NCBI GenBank assembly: GCA_902760765.1
Contig: CACWHO010000013.1
Location: forward strand, 1 to 13,872
DNA from: an uncultured Eubacteriales bacterium
GTDB lineage: Bacteria; Bacillota; Clostridia; TANB77; CAG-508
DNA: 13,872 nt
Reading direction: 5' to 3'
Part shown: positions 1 to 6,547 of the stretch, piece after piece
Layout of the letters: every line of letters begins with the position of its first letter
How positions within the stretch are numbered: the first letter of the stretch is position 1
Translations under genes and position numbers: made by a program
The notes under the pieces: generated by a model
Seen by the model: the letters and a program-made list of their open reading frames with translations, nothing else
Told to the model about the DNA's origin: nothing
The model's database searches: none

Positions 1-1325
1 CTGTTTGTTGGTAATTCTACTGTAAAATTAACTTTGTTAGAAGTATTGTTTACCCATTCTGTATTATCTGCACTTACAGATATATTAGTATTTGCATTTT
101 TTATCTCTATTTCTGAGTTTTCTTCTGATGTATAAATTTCTTTTGCTTCTGTTTCTTCACTTTCCTCATTTGTTTTTACATAATTTATTGCTTTAGTAGC
201 AATTATAGTTTGAATTTTATTAAATGCTAGGTCTTTAATATCAGATTTTATTGATTTTGTATTTTCAATGTTTATTGTTCTTAATTTTTGTGGTTTTGTT
301 ATTTTAAAGATTAAAGCTTGTGTTTCATCAGTAAAATCAAATTTTAAATTTCCATCTTCTGTTTCTGTATCTTTATTAACCTCATAAAGTACTTCATTTG
401 CAGAATTTAAAATTTGTAATTTTCCATCTTCTCCTAAAATATCTAGAATATTATCTTTATTTAGTTTTATTGATTTGTATGATATTTCATTTGCTTTTTG
501 TGTATTCTTATCATTTGCAATTATATCATTTTCGTTTATTAAAATTTCATCTGCTAAATTTTTATAATCTATATCAATTTTTACATTTTCTTTATATTCT
601 GTTTCAAGACTTGTTCCATTTAATTTATTTGCTGCAATAGCACCATTGTAAACATCTGCATCTACTTTTGTTGAAATCAAATTTGAAATATCTTCACTTA
701 CAGTTAATGTTTTTGTATCTTCTTTTGTTATTTCTGTGTTGTTTTCATCTTTTAAATCAATTTTTACATTTTCTGTAAATTCAAGATTCTTTTCCTCTTT
801 ATTTTCACTGTAACTATCAGCTCCATAATAAAGATTTATTTCGAATTTATCTCTTGCATCTTTTACTTGTTCCTCGTAGATTTTGCCTTCTTCATTTTCT
901 TTGTTTTCGATGTTTATAGTAATTTTTCCATTTTCTTTATCATAATCAAATGTAAAATCTTTACCACTTGTATCTCCATTTGTTGCCTGGGTTGTTTTTG
1001 AGACTAATTCAACGCTTTCTGGATATTTATCAGATAATTTTGGTACTTGTATTTCTGAATATGTATTTTTAATTGGCTTATATTCTTTTTCACTTTCAAA
1101 TTGCGTTCCGGTTTGGAATCCAAATTTTACAAGCACTCCCTTATTTTCTTCTATGTTGTAATTTACATATTTGTCTAAATTTATGTCTGCTACAACACTT
1201 GGATTTTTGCTTTCCTCATTATCTACTGCATCTACTGCTTTTGCAATTAAAATTAATGATGAGTTATTAATTAGCATTAATTGTATTGCTAAAAGAGCAA
1301 ATATTTTTTTCACAAATTTTTTCAT
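1..1325 (-). CDS. Large secreted surface protein, N-terminal part (C-terminus outside window)
   Basis: The frame is open from an ATG at 1325 to the left edge, giving 441 codons with no stop, so only the N-terminal part is visible. The start is preceded by a GGGAGGG ribosome binding site. Residues 1-30 form a Sec signal peptide: a lysine-rich start (MKKFVKK), a hydrophobic stretch, and a likely cleavage site after AKA (28-30). The mature part is rich in Lys, Glu, Asp, Asn and Thr, has no cysteines that I noticed, and alternates short beta-strand-like stretches, as in cell-wall-anchored adhesins built from Ig-like or isopeptide domains. I recognise no named domain. The part that would carry an LPXTG or other anchor lies outside the window. 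Seen: export signal and composition. Inferred: a surface adhesin or wall-associated protein. The gene has its own promoter and is separated from pgm by a terminator. Confidence 0.8.
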   Translation of the reverse strand, partial: MKKFVKKIFALLAIQLMLINNSSLILIAKAVDAVDNEESKNPSVVADINLDKYVNYNIEENKGVLVKFGFQTGTQFESEKEYKPIKNTYSEIQVPKLSDKYPESVELVSKTTQATNGDTSGKDFTFDYDKENGKITINIENKENEEGKIYEEQVKDARDKFEINLYYGADSYSENKEEKNLEFTENVKIDLKDENNTEITKEDTKTLTVSEDISNLISTKVDADVYNGAIAANKLNGTSLETEYKENVKIDIDYKNLADEILINENDIIANDKNTQKANEISYKSIKLNKDNILDILGEDGKLQILNSANEVLYEVNKDTETEDGNLKFDFTDETQALIFKITKPQKLRTINIENTKSIKSDIKDLAFNKIQTIIATKAINYVKTNEESEETEAKEIYTSEENSEIEIKNANTNISVSADNTEWVNNTSNKVNFTVELPTN

Positions 1326-1362
1326 GAAAAGTCCCTCCCTATAAAGATTTTATTCTAAAATA

Positions 1363-1391
1363 ATTGTAAAATATTTATTTTTTATTTTCAA
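1363..1391 (-). promoter_or_regulatory. SigA-type promoter of the surface protein gene
   Basis: On the minus strand, TTGAAA (1391-1386) and TACAAT (1368-1363) are separated by exactly 17 bp. The predicted start near 1356 leaves a leader of about 30 nt with the GGGAGGG ribosome binding site. This is a close match to the vegetative consensus. Confidence 0.65.
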
Positions 1392-1424
1392 TAGAAATAT
1401 TTTCCACATTGGTAAATATTACAT

Positions 1425-1459
1425 AAAATGGCCTGCAAGCCTTTACGGAACGACATTTT
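1425..1459. other. GC-richer hairpin block in the pgm/surface-protein spacer
   Basis: The 310-bp spacer 1326-1635 holds the surface-gene promoter, the pgm terminator and this block. AAAATG (1425-1430) pairs with CATTTT (1454-1459), enclosing a small GGC/GCC hairpin (1430-1432 with 1439-1441) and the sequence TTACGGAACGA. It is clearly richer in G+C than its surroundings. It lies upstream of the predicted promoter, so it is probably not a 5' leader. I cannot match it to a known RNA family; it could be a small RNA, a repeat remnant or a protein-binding site. Confidence 0.3.
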
Positions 1460-1521
1460 TAAAGTAGAAATTTGCGAATTTTAATCTTTTTTTACATTTT
1501 TATTACACATGCTTTTTGTGC

Positions 1522-1590
1522 AAAAAAATAGAGCAAATATATGATTAAACTGTTCATTTTACAGTTCATTTCATAATATTTGCTCTTTTA
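1522..1590 (-). terminator. Rho-independent terminator after pgm, possibly bidirectional
   Basis: A perfect 10-bp inverted repeat, GAGCAAATAT (1531-1540) with ATATTTGCTC (1576-1585), encloses an inner AACTGT/ACAGTT stem (1548-1553 with 1561-1566). On the minus strand the stem is followed by TATTTTTTT. A shorter T run (TTTT) follows it on the plus strand. It lies about 50 nt past the pgm stop. Confidence 0.75.
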
Positions 1591-1635
1591 TTTATATATT
1601 TTGTTTTATCAAATTTTTATTTTTTTCAAAATTTA

Positions 1636-3359
1636 TTATTCTGCTCTAACAAGCTTTTCCATAGCTATTTTTAAGTTTTCTAATTTTTCTTCTGCATCTT
1701 TTTCATCTTTACCTTTTACTCCCATATATAGCTTAATTTTTGGTTCTGTCCCAGAAGGTCTTACACAGCACCAGTTATTATCTTCAAGTGCATAATACAA
1801 TACATTTGATTTTGGAAGGCCTGTTTTTGTTTCTTCACCAGTTACCATATTTTTAACATAATCTTTTTCAATATCTTTAAATACAAGTACTTTGTAACCA
1901 CCAATTTTCTCTGGTAATTTTTTCCTTGTATTTGTCATCATTTCTTGTATTTTTTCTGCTCCTTCTGCTCCTTCCATAACTATAGAAACTTGAGTTTCTT
2001 TGTAATATCCATATTTTTTATAGATGTTTTCCATTTGGTCCCATAGTGTTTCACCTTTTGTTCTATAGTAGCATGCAGCTTCGCATAATGCCATTACAGC
2101 TGCAATTCCATCTTTATCTCTTGCATAATCACCAATTAAGCAACCATAGCTTTCTTCAAATCCAAATACGTATTTATATCCATCTGTTTTTTCTTCTTCT
2201 CTTCTCATTACAGCCCCAATGTTTTTGAATCCTGTTAATACTTCAAAAACTTTTAAATTGTATTCTTTTGCTATTGCCTTTGCTAAATCAGAAGAAACAA
2301 CTGTTGTAATAAACATTCCATTTTCAGGAAGTATTCCCTTCTCTTTCATCTGTGAGATTCTATATTCTGCAATTAATAATGCTGACATATTTCCTGTATA
2401 TGTCATATATTCTCCTGTTTTTGTATCTTTTGCATATATTCCGAGTCTATCAGCATCTGGGTCATTTGCTAAAACTACATCTGCATCAACTTTTTTTGCT
2501 AATTCTAATGCTAACTTAAATGCTTTTTTATCTTCAGGATTTGGATAATCTACTGTTGGGAAGTTTCCATCTGGCTCTTTTTGTTCAGGAACAACATAAA
2601 CATTTTGTAATCCAATTTCTTTTAAAAGTCTTTCTGCTATTTGATTTCCTGTTCCATGTAATGGTGTGTATACAACTTTTAATGTTTTACCCTGTTCTTT
2701 TACAATTTCAGGATTTAATATTAGTGACTTTAGTTTTGCAATATATTTATCATCCATCTCTGTGCCAATAATAGAAAATAACTTTTTGCTAACCGCTTCT
2801 TCTTTTGTTATTTCCTTTATTTCACTATATTTCTTTACATTTCTAACTTCTTCAATTATATCCTTATCTCTTGGTGCAACAATTTGTGCTCCATCATCCC
2901 AATATACTTTATATCCATTGTATTTTGGTGGATTGTGGCTTGCTGTAATCATTATTCCCGCAGTACATTTTAGCTCTCTAACTGCAAATGATAATTCAGG
3001 AACTGGTCTTAAATTTTCAAATAAATATGTTTTTATTCCATTTGCATTTAATATTAAAGCTGTTTGCATACTAAATTCTTTTGACATTTTTCTTGAATCA
3101 TAGCTTATTGCAACACCTTTATCTCGTGTTCCTTGTTTTAATATGTAATTTGCTAATCCTTGCGTTGCTTTTCCAACTGTATATTTATTCATTCTATTTG
3201 TTCCAGCACCAATAATTCCTCTTAATCCTGCTGTACCAAATTCAAGTTCTTTATAAAATCTATCTTCTATTTCTTCTTCATCATCTTTTATTGATAATAA
3301 TTCTTTTTTGGTTTCATCATCAAAATCTGAACTTGTGCACCATTCTTCTAATTATTCAT
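1636..3359 (-). CDS. pgcA: Phosphoglucomutase/phosphomannomutase family (PgcA-like), frameshifted near the N-terminus
   Basis: An alpha-D-phosphohexomutase, probably interconverting glucose-6-phosphate and glucose-1-phosphate in the cytoplasm to feed UDP-glucose synthesis. Counting from the first in-frame ATG (3192; 518 residues), it shows the phosphoserine loop TASHNPP (83-89, Ser85), the metal loop NDPDADR (243-249), the sugar loop GFEESYG near residue 345, and the phosphate loop RPSGTEPKIK near the C-terminus. That ATG is not the real start. The same frame continues upstream with family-specific sequence (EIEDRFYKELEFGTAGLRG, then GAGTNR) back to 3351, where TAA (3354-3352) blocks it. A well-placed AAAGGAG and ATG (3359) are one base out of frame. 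Restoring one base would give about 574 residues beginning MNKLEEW, the usual family length of roughly 575. Either a sequencing indel or a true lesion that removes the conserved GTAGLRG loop. Neighbours: the UDPGP-family gene upstream on the same strand. Confidence 0.9.
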
Positions 3360-3390
3360 AATCTAAATCTCCTTTGTCTTAATTTTTTAT

Positions 3391-3399
3391 AGTATATCA
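3391..3399 (-). promoter_or_regulatory. Candidate extended -10 promoter of pgm
   Basis: On the minus strand TGATATACT (3399-3391) is an extended -10 element 32 bp before the predicted ATG at 3359. The region 17 bp upstream has no convincing -35 box, so the call rests on the extended -10 and its position just before the AAAGGAG site. pgm may have its own transcript besides readthrough from upstream. Confidence 0.4.
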
Positions 3400-3431
3400 T
3401 ATATTTTTTTAAAATACTACTATTAAAATAA

Positions 3432-3550
3432 TTCAATTAGGAAAAAACTATATTTTAATTTTTGTTCAAATAATATCTAGGGTCATTCCTACCGCTTCGC
3501 TATGCCTTGAACTTAAAAATTAAAATATAGTTTTTTCCTTTTGAATAATT
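3432..3550. repeat. Hairpin-forming element with a perfect 24-bp inverted repeat (copy A)
   Basis: The arms 3440-3463 and 3515-3538 are perfectly complementary over 24 bp. After a 2-nt bulge on the right arm, pairing continues inward for 6 bp (GTTCAA 3464-3469 with TTGAAC 3507-3512). Outside the arms, ATTCAA/TTGAAT-type sequence extends the match imperfectly. The roughly 37-nt loop is the only G+C-rich part and contains CCGCTTCGCTATGCC. The element fills the spacer between the pyrophosphorylase gene and pgm, and no ORF overlaps it. It could be a MITE-like or REP-like insertion, and could also act as a terminator for the upstream gene. Confidence 0.7.
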
Positions 3551-3562
3551 TAATTTATATTT

Positions 3563-3626
3563 AAATAATATTTATGCTAATTTTTCCCGTTTCGCTACGC
3601 CTTGAACTTAAAAATTAAAATATAGT
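3563..3626. repeat. Second, partial copy (copy B) of the repeat, 95 bp downstream
   Basis: Positions 3563-3626 align without gaps to 3468-3531, an offset of exactly 95 bp. From CCG(C/T)TTCGCTA(T/C)GCC to ATAGT (3587-3626 against 3492-3531) only two bases differ, while the first 24 bases have diverged more. Copy B lacks a good left arm, so it looks like a half element or the remnant of a tandem duplication. It ends just past the 3' end of the pyrophosphorylase gene. Confidence 0.65.
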
Positions 3627-3646
3627 AGGTTTTTATTATTTTAATA

Positions 3647-4862
3647 TTATTTTAATTTATAATAATTTTCATATAGTTTTCTTGCAGTACTTGGACAATC
3701 TACACCTTTATCATCTGAATTTTTTACTGGTGCAAATTCTTCTTCCTTCTCCAAAAGCATCAAATAAAAATGCTTCAAATTTAAATGCATTTGGTGAATC
3801 TGGAATTACTAAATTTCCATCTTTATCAATATATTTAGCTTTTTTAAATGCACTATGATATGGAAGTGGTGTTTTTGCCATTCTTTCTACTGCATCAATT
3901 CTAAATAAATTGCAAAGTATATGAGATTCTCCATATAAAAGTTCTCCATTTTCATCTCTTGCTTCTGCCATTTCATCAGAAATTTCAGAATATTCAATTA
4001 CTCCTGGCTTTCCATTTCTTTTACAAAATACTCCAACTTTTTCGTGTGGATTTGCTTTTACTATTGATTTACAAGCAACTGTAACACCTTTATCTATTGC
4101 AATTCCCATAAGTACAGGGTCAACCATTTTTACTAAACAGTTATCTACTCCACCTATAAAAATCCATTCAATGTCCATTTGCTTCATTTTTTCAATCATT
4201 CCACTTTTTAATAATGATTCATAAATTCCACCGTGTCCATCTGCTGCTTGTTTTATTAATCCATCTTCTCCAATTAAAATTTTACCCTCTGTGTCTACCA
4301 TTGGTAATTCACCTTGAATAAAGAAAAATAGATTTTTATCTTTTTCATATCCAAAGAATTTATGTTTTTCAAAAAATTCAATAGTTTCAGCATTATTTTC
4401 TCTACTTGTCATTATAAACCAAGGAATAGTAACACCATATTTTTTTCCTTCTGCCTTTAAACTGTCGCACAATAGTTCAAATAATGATTTATTTGAATCT
4501 AGTCCAATATTAAATGTACCTTTTGGTCCATTATGTCCAAGTCTTGTTCCTTGTCCACCTGCCATTGTAACTGCTGCAAGTTTTCCCTCTTTTATAGCTT
4601 TTTTTCCAATATCTTCATAATACTTGTATTTTTCATCTAATTTATATTTATCCAAATATTCCATTGGTTCAATTATATCTTCATCTTTTTTATCTTCGTC
4701 TTTTGTTTTTGCATATAAACTATTTATTAATTCAAAATCTGTTGCAAAAATTTGGTCTAATAATTTTTTTTGTTTTCTTTCATCTAATTTTTCATATCCA
4801 TTTAATAAATGTTCTTGTCCATATTTTTTTAGTATTGATTTTGCTTCATCTAATCTACTCAT
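3647..4862 (-). CDS. UDPGP-family (UAP1-like) UTP:sugar-1-phosphate uridylyltransferase, frameshifted near the C-terminus
   Basis: A nucleotidyltransferase that would join UTP and a sugar-1-phosphate (GlcNAc-1-P or Glc-1-P) into a UDP-sugar. The nucleotide-binding loop AGGQGTRLGHNGPKGT (about residues 101-116) and the downstream GGVDNCLVK and VIEYSEIS stretches match the eukaryote-like UAP/UGP type rather than GlmU or GalU. Start chosen at 4862 (MSRLDEAKS): AAAGGA lies 8 nt upstream, whereas the in-frame ATG at 4871 overlaps that site. The first frame ends at 3711 with a poor tail (GEGRRICTSKKFR) after FEAFLFDAF. The next frame, from about 3745 to TAA at 3647, reads EEEFAPVKNSDDKGVDCPST and then ARKLYENYYKLK, the conserved family C-terminus. 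About 11-14 residues normally between FDAF and EEFAPVKN also seem missing. So the lesion is a small deletion plus a frame change. Substrate cannot be decided from sequence. Confidence 0.85.
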
Positions 4863-4969
4863 AATTCTCATCCTTTCAGCAAATTGTCATATGATTATGT
4901 TATATCATTTGATGAAATTTATCAAGTATTTTATTGATATTTTTAAAATATATCTAAATTTTTATTTAT

Positions 4970-5419
4970 TTAATTAGCTGAAATTGCTTCTATTCCATTT
5001 GTTGATAAAATTTTAGTATATTTTGAAATTATTCCTATATTATTTGAATTCATATCTTCTAAATTGTAGCAATCTATAATTTGTATATTTTTAAATTTTT
5101 CTAATTTTTTATCTAAATTTTCTATGTAATTTTCTTTTCCTTTTACAAATATTATTCCTTCATCTTTTAATGTTTCTATATTTAATTCTGTTTTTTCTTT
5201 CCAATCTAAATTTAAAATTTCATTTTCTTCTTCATTATTTAACTTCATTACTGTTAATATTTTTGATACATCATTTTCTAAGTTTTCTTGTGTTAATATT
5301 TTTACTTTTTGTTTTTCCTTTAAACATTTTCTAATATATGGTAAACATATCATTTCAAAATGATAATTGTTTACATATAATAAACACATATTTCCTTTTC
5401 CTTGGTTATCTTCTAACAT
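4970..5419 (-). CDS. Hypothetical protein, about 140-150 aa, alpha/beta
   Basis: I do not recognise this gene with confidence. It encodes 149 residues from ATG 5419, with AAAGGA 11 nt upstream. An in-frame ATG at 5389 (residue 11, reading MCLLYVNNYHFEM) has a closer AAGGAAAAGG site and is an equally good start. There is no signal peptide or membrane segment. The pattern alternates strands (MCLLYVN, KVKIL, GIIFV, IQIIDCY) and helices rich in Lys and Glu, suggesting a Rossmann- or RecA-like alpha/beta fold. The N-terminal strand, then a histidine and a long helix ending before a second strand, faintly recalls MEDS/DcmR-type sensory domains; this is only a guess. It is first in a possible three-gene unit with the pyrophosphorylase gene (about 107 nt downstream) and pgm. 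Its promoter carries an operator-like palindrome, so its expression is probably controlled. Confidence 0.7.
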   Translation of the reverse strand: MLEDNQGKGNMCLLYVNNYHFEMICLPYIRKCLKEKQKVKILTQENLENDVSKILTVMKLNNEEENEILNLDWKEKTELNIETLKDEGIIFVKGKENYIENLDKKLEKFKNIQIIDCYNLEDMNSNNIGIISKYTKILSTNGIEAISAN

Positions 5420-5485
5420 TAACTTCTCAATCCTTTCAATATAAGTTAAATTCTAATTCTTTTGTGAAATCGTATTTTTGACTGC

Positions 5486-5500
5486 TGGTAAATTTTACCA
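5486..5500. promoter_or_regulatory. Palindromic operator-like site over the -10 box
   Basis: TGGTAAATTTTACCA is a perfect odd-length palindrome (arms TGGTAAA and TTTACCA around a central T). It covers the whole -10 hexamer of the promoter at 5492-5520 and reaches the predicted start. That is where a dimeric repressor would block transcription. The regulator is unknown. Confidence 0.5.
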
Positions 5501-5520
5501 TTTGCTGTAAAATATGTCAA
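5492..5520 (-). promoter_or_regulatory. Near-consensus SigA promoter of the hypothetical gene
   Basis: On the minus strand TTGACA (5520-5515) and TAAAAT (5497-5492) are spaced by exactly 17 bp, the best promoter match in the window. The predicted start near 5485 leaves a leader of about 65-95 nt, depending on which ATG is used. Confidence 0.75.
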
Positions 5521-5601
5521 TAATATTTCACAAATATTTCAAAAAAATTTCAGTGACTTTTTATGGCAATATCAATTTTGGGCTTTTTTTATTTATAAAA
5601 T

Positions 5602-5629
5602 GTATAATTTTGTATAATCTGTAAATAAT
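5602..5629 (+). promoter_or_regulatory. Candidate SigF-type promoter of spoIIR
   Basis: GTATA (5602-5606) fits the SigF -35 consensus GYWTA. After 14 bp, GTAAATAAT (5621-5629) fits the -10 consensus GGNRANANT except at the second base. The spacing is one base short of the usual 15-16. spoIIR is a known forespore SigF target in Bacillus and Clostridium, which supports the call. The 302-bp spacer 5420-5721 also holds the divergent promoter and the palindrome at 5651-5670. Confidence 0.4.
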
Positions 5630-5650
5630 TAAAAATGAATATTTTGGAAA

Positions 5651-5670
5651 ATTGGCTTTATAAAGCCAAT
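5651..5670. promoter_or_regulatory. Perfect 20-bp palindrome in the spoIIR leader
   Basis: The half-site ATTGGCTTTA is followed directly by its exact reverse complement. It lies about 50 bp before the spoIIR ATG and 20 bp past the candidate SigF -10 element. A weaker inverted repeat (AGATAAATT with AATTATCT, 5671-5693) follows. It could be an operator, or an RNA hairpin in the leader. Confidence 0.45.
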
Positions 5671-5721
5671 AGATAAATTTTATTTAATTATCTCAAATAT
5701 AATCTTGGAGGAACAAATTTT

Positions 5722-6387
5722 ATGAATAAATTTTTTAATGGCAATAAAAAATCAAATTTAAAAATTTTTTTAACACTAGTATTTTTATTATTTATATATA
5801 CTATTTTGTGTATGTTTTCATATGTTAAAGCTGTTTCTACAGATTTAAGCAATAGTGTTTTTAGATTACATGTAATTGCAAATAGTAATAGTAACGAAGA
5901 CCAATTATTAAAATATAAAGTAAGAGATTCATTATTAAATTACATGAACAATATTTGTAGTAATTGTAAATCTAAAGAAGATGCTATTAATCTAGTATCT
6001 TGTAATTTAGATAATTTTAAAATGGTCGCTGAAAATACTATTAAAAATGAAGGTTATGATTATAATGTAAATATTGAAATTGGAAATTTCAAATTTCCAA
6101 CAAAACACTACGGAGATATTAGCCTTCCAGCTGGATACTATGATGCTTTAAAAGTTGAAATTGGAAGAGCTGAAGGAAGAAATTGGTGGTGTGTAATGTT
6201 TCCATCTTTGTGTTTTGTAGATTTAAACTCTGGAATTGTTCCAGAAGATTCAAAAGAAGAGTTAAAAAACGTTTTGTCAGATGAAGAATTTGCGTTAATT
6301 TCCGATAATTCTAATAGTACATTAAAATTCAAATTTAAACTACTTGAATTATTTGCTGACAAAAATCTTTCAATTGCGAACAATTAG
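5722..6387 (+). CDS. spoIIR: Stage II sporulation protein R
   Basis: SpoIIR is the forespore-made signal protein secreted into the space between the two sporulation membranes. There it triggers the protease SpoIIGA to process pro-SigE and switch on mother-cell transcription. The 221 residues show the family hallmarks: one N-terminal membrane/export segment (about 14-36), the motif FRLHVIANSNS (47-57), a central region with FPTKHYGDISLPAGYYDAL (125-143), and NWWCVMFPSLCF (154-165). Length is normal for the family. ATG at 5722 follows GGAGG by about 10 nt. It heads a plus-strand run with murA and walJ, but murA has its own strong promoter, so the genes are probably expressed separately. Cysteines at 79, 82 and 94 in the middle region are noticeable for an exported protein. 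Confidence 0.93.
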   Translation: MNKFFNGNKKSNLKIFLTLVFLLFIYTILCMFSYVKAVSTDLSNSVFRLHVIANSNSNEDQLLKYKVRDSLLNYMNNICSNCKSKEDAINLVSCNLDNFKMVAENTIKNEGYDYNVNIEIGNFKFPTKHYGDISLPAGYYDALKVEIGRAEGRNWWCVMFPSLCFVDLNSGIVPEDSKEELKNVLSDEEFALISDNSNSTLKFKFKLLELFADKNLSIANN

Positions 6388-6446
6388 AATTTAAATTTTG
6401 TAAGCATTATTTAATTATAAAATTGCAATAATAATTATTTTGTCTG

Positions 6447-6471
6447 AATTGTATTTTTGCTACAATTGTTT
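6447..6471 (+). terminator. Weak AT-rich terminator candidate after spoIIR
   Basis: AATTGTA (6447-6453) and TACAATT (6461-6467) form a 7-bp stem with a 7-nt loop, followed by GTTTT. The stem is AT-rich and the T run short, so termination may be inefficient. Confidence 0.35.
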
Positions 6472-6484
6472 TAATCAAATAGTA

Positions 6485-6513
6485 TTGAAAAAGTTTGCTC
6501 TTTATGATATAGT
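6485..6513 (+). promoter_or_regulatory. SigA-type promoter of murA
   Basis: TTGAAA (6485-6490) and TATAGT (6508-6513) are spaced by 17 bp, with a TGA extended -10 directly before the -10 box. The predicted start near 6520 leaves a leader of under 30 nt containing the AGGGGGA ribosome binding site. Confidence 0.7.
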
Positions 6514-6547
6514 CTATAAGTAAAAATCTTCTTAGGGGGAATTAATT

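Noticed and set aside
398..1270. Plus-strand ORFs of 80 and 65 codons
   Set aside because: Both are antisense to the open surface-protein frame, rich in Leu/Phe/Tyr, and lack ribosome binding sites.
3349..3359. In-frame TAA of pgm read as a recoded sense codon or alternative genetic code
   Set aside because: TAA ends most other genes here (murA, walJ, rsmI, trmN6), and a well-spaced ATG one base out of frame is better explained by a single missing base.
3425..3630. CRISPR array or tandem repeat locus
   Set aside because: There are only two copies, one partial, with a 95-bp period and no regular spacers or cas genes nearby.
5581..5620. SigA promoter from the TGTATAAT copies upstream of spoIIR
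   Set aside because: Both copies look like extended -10 boxes, but no -35 match exists at 16-18 bp, and spoIIR is expected to use SigF.
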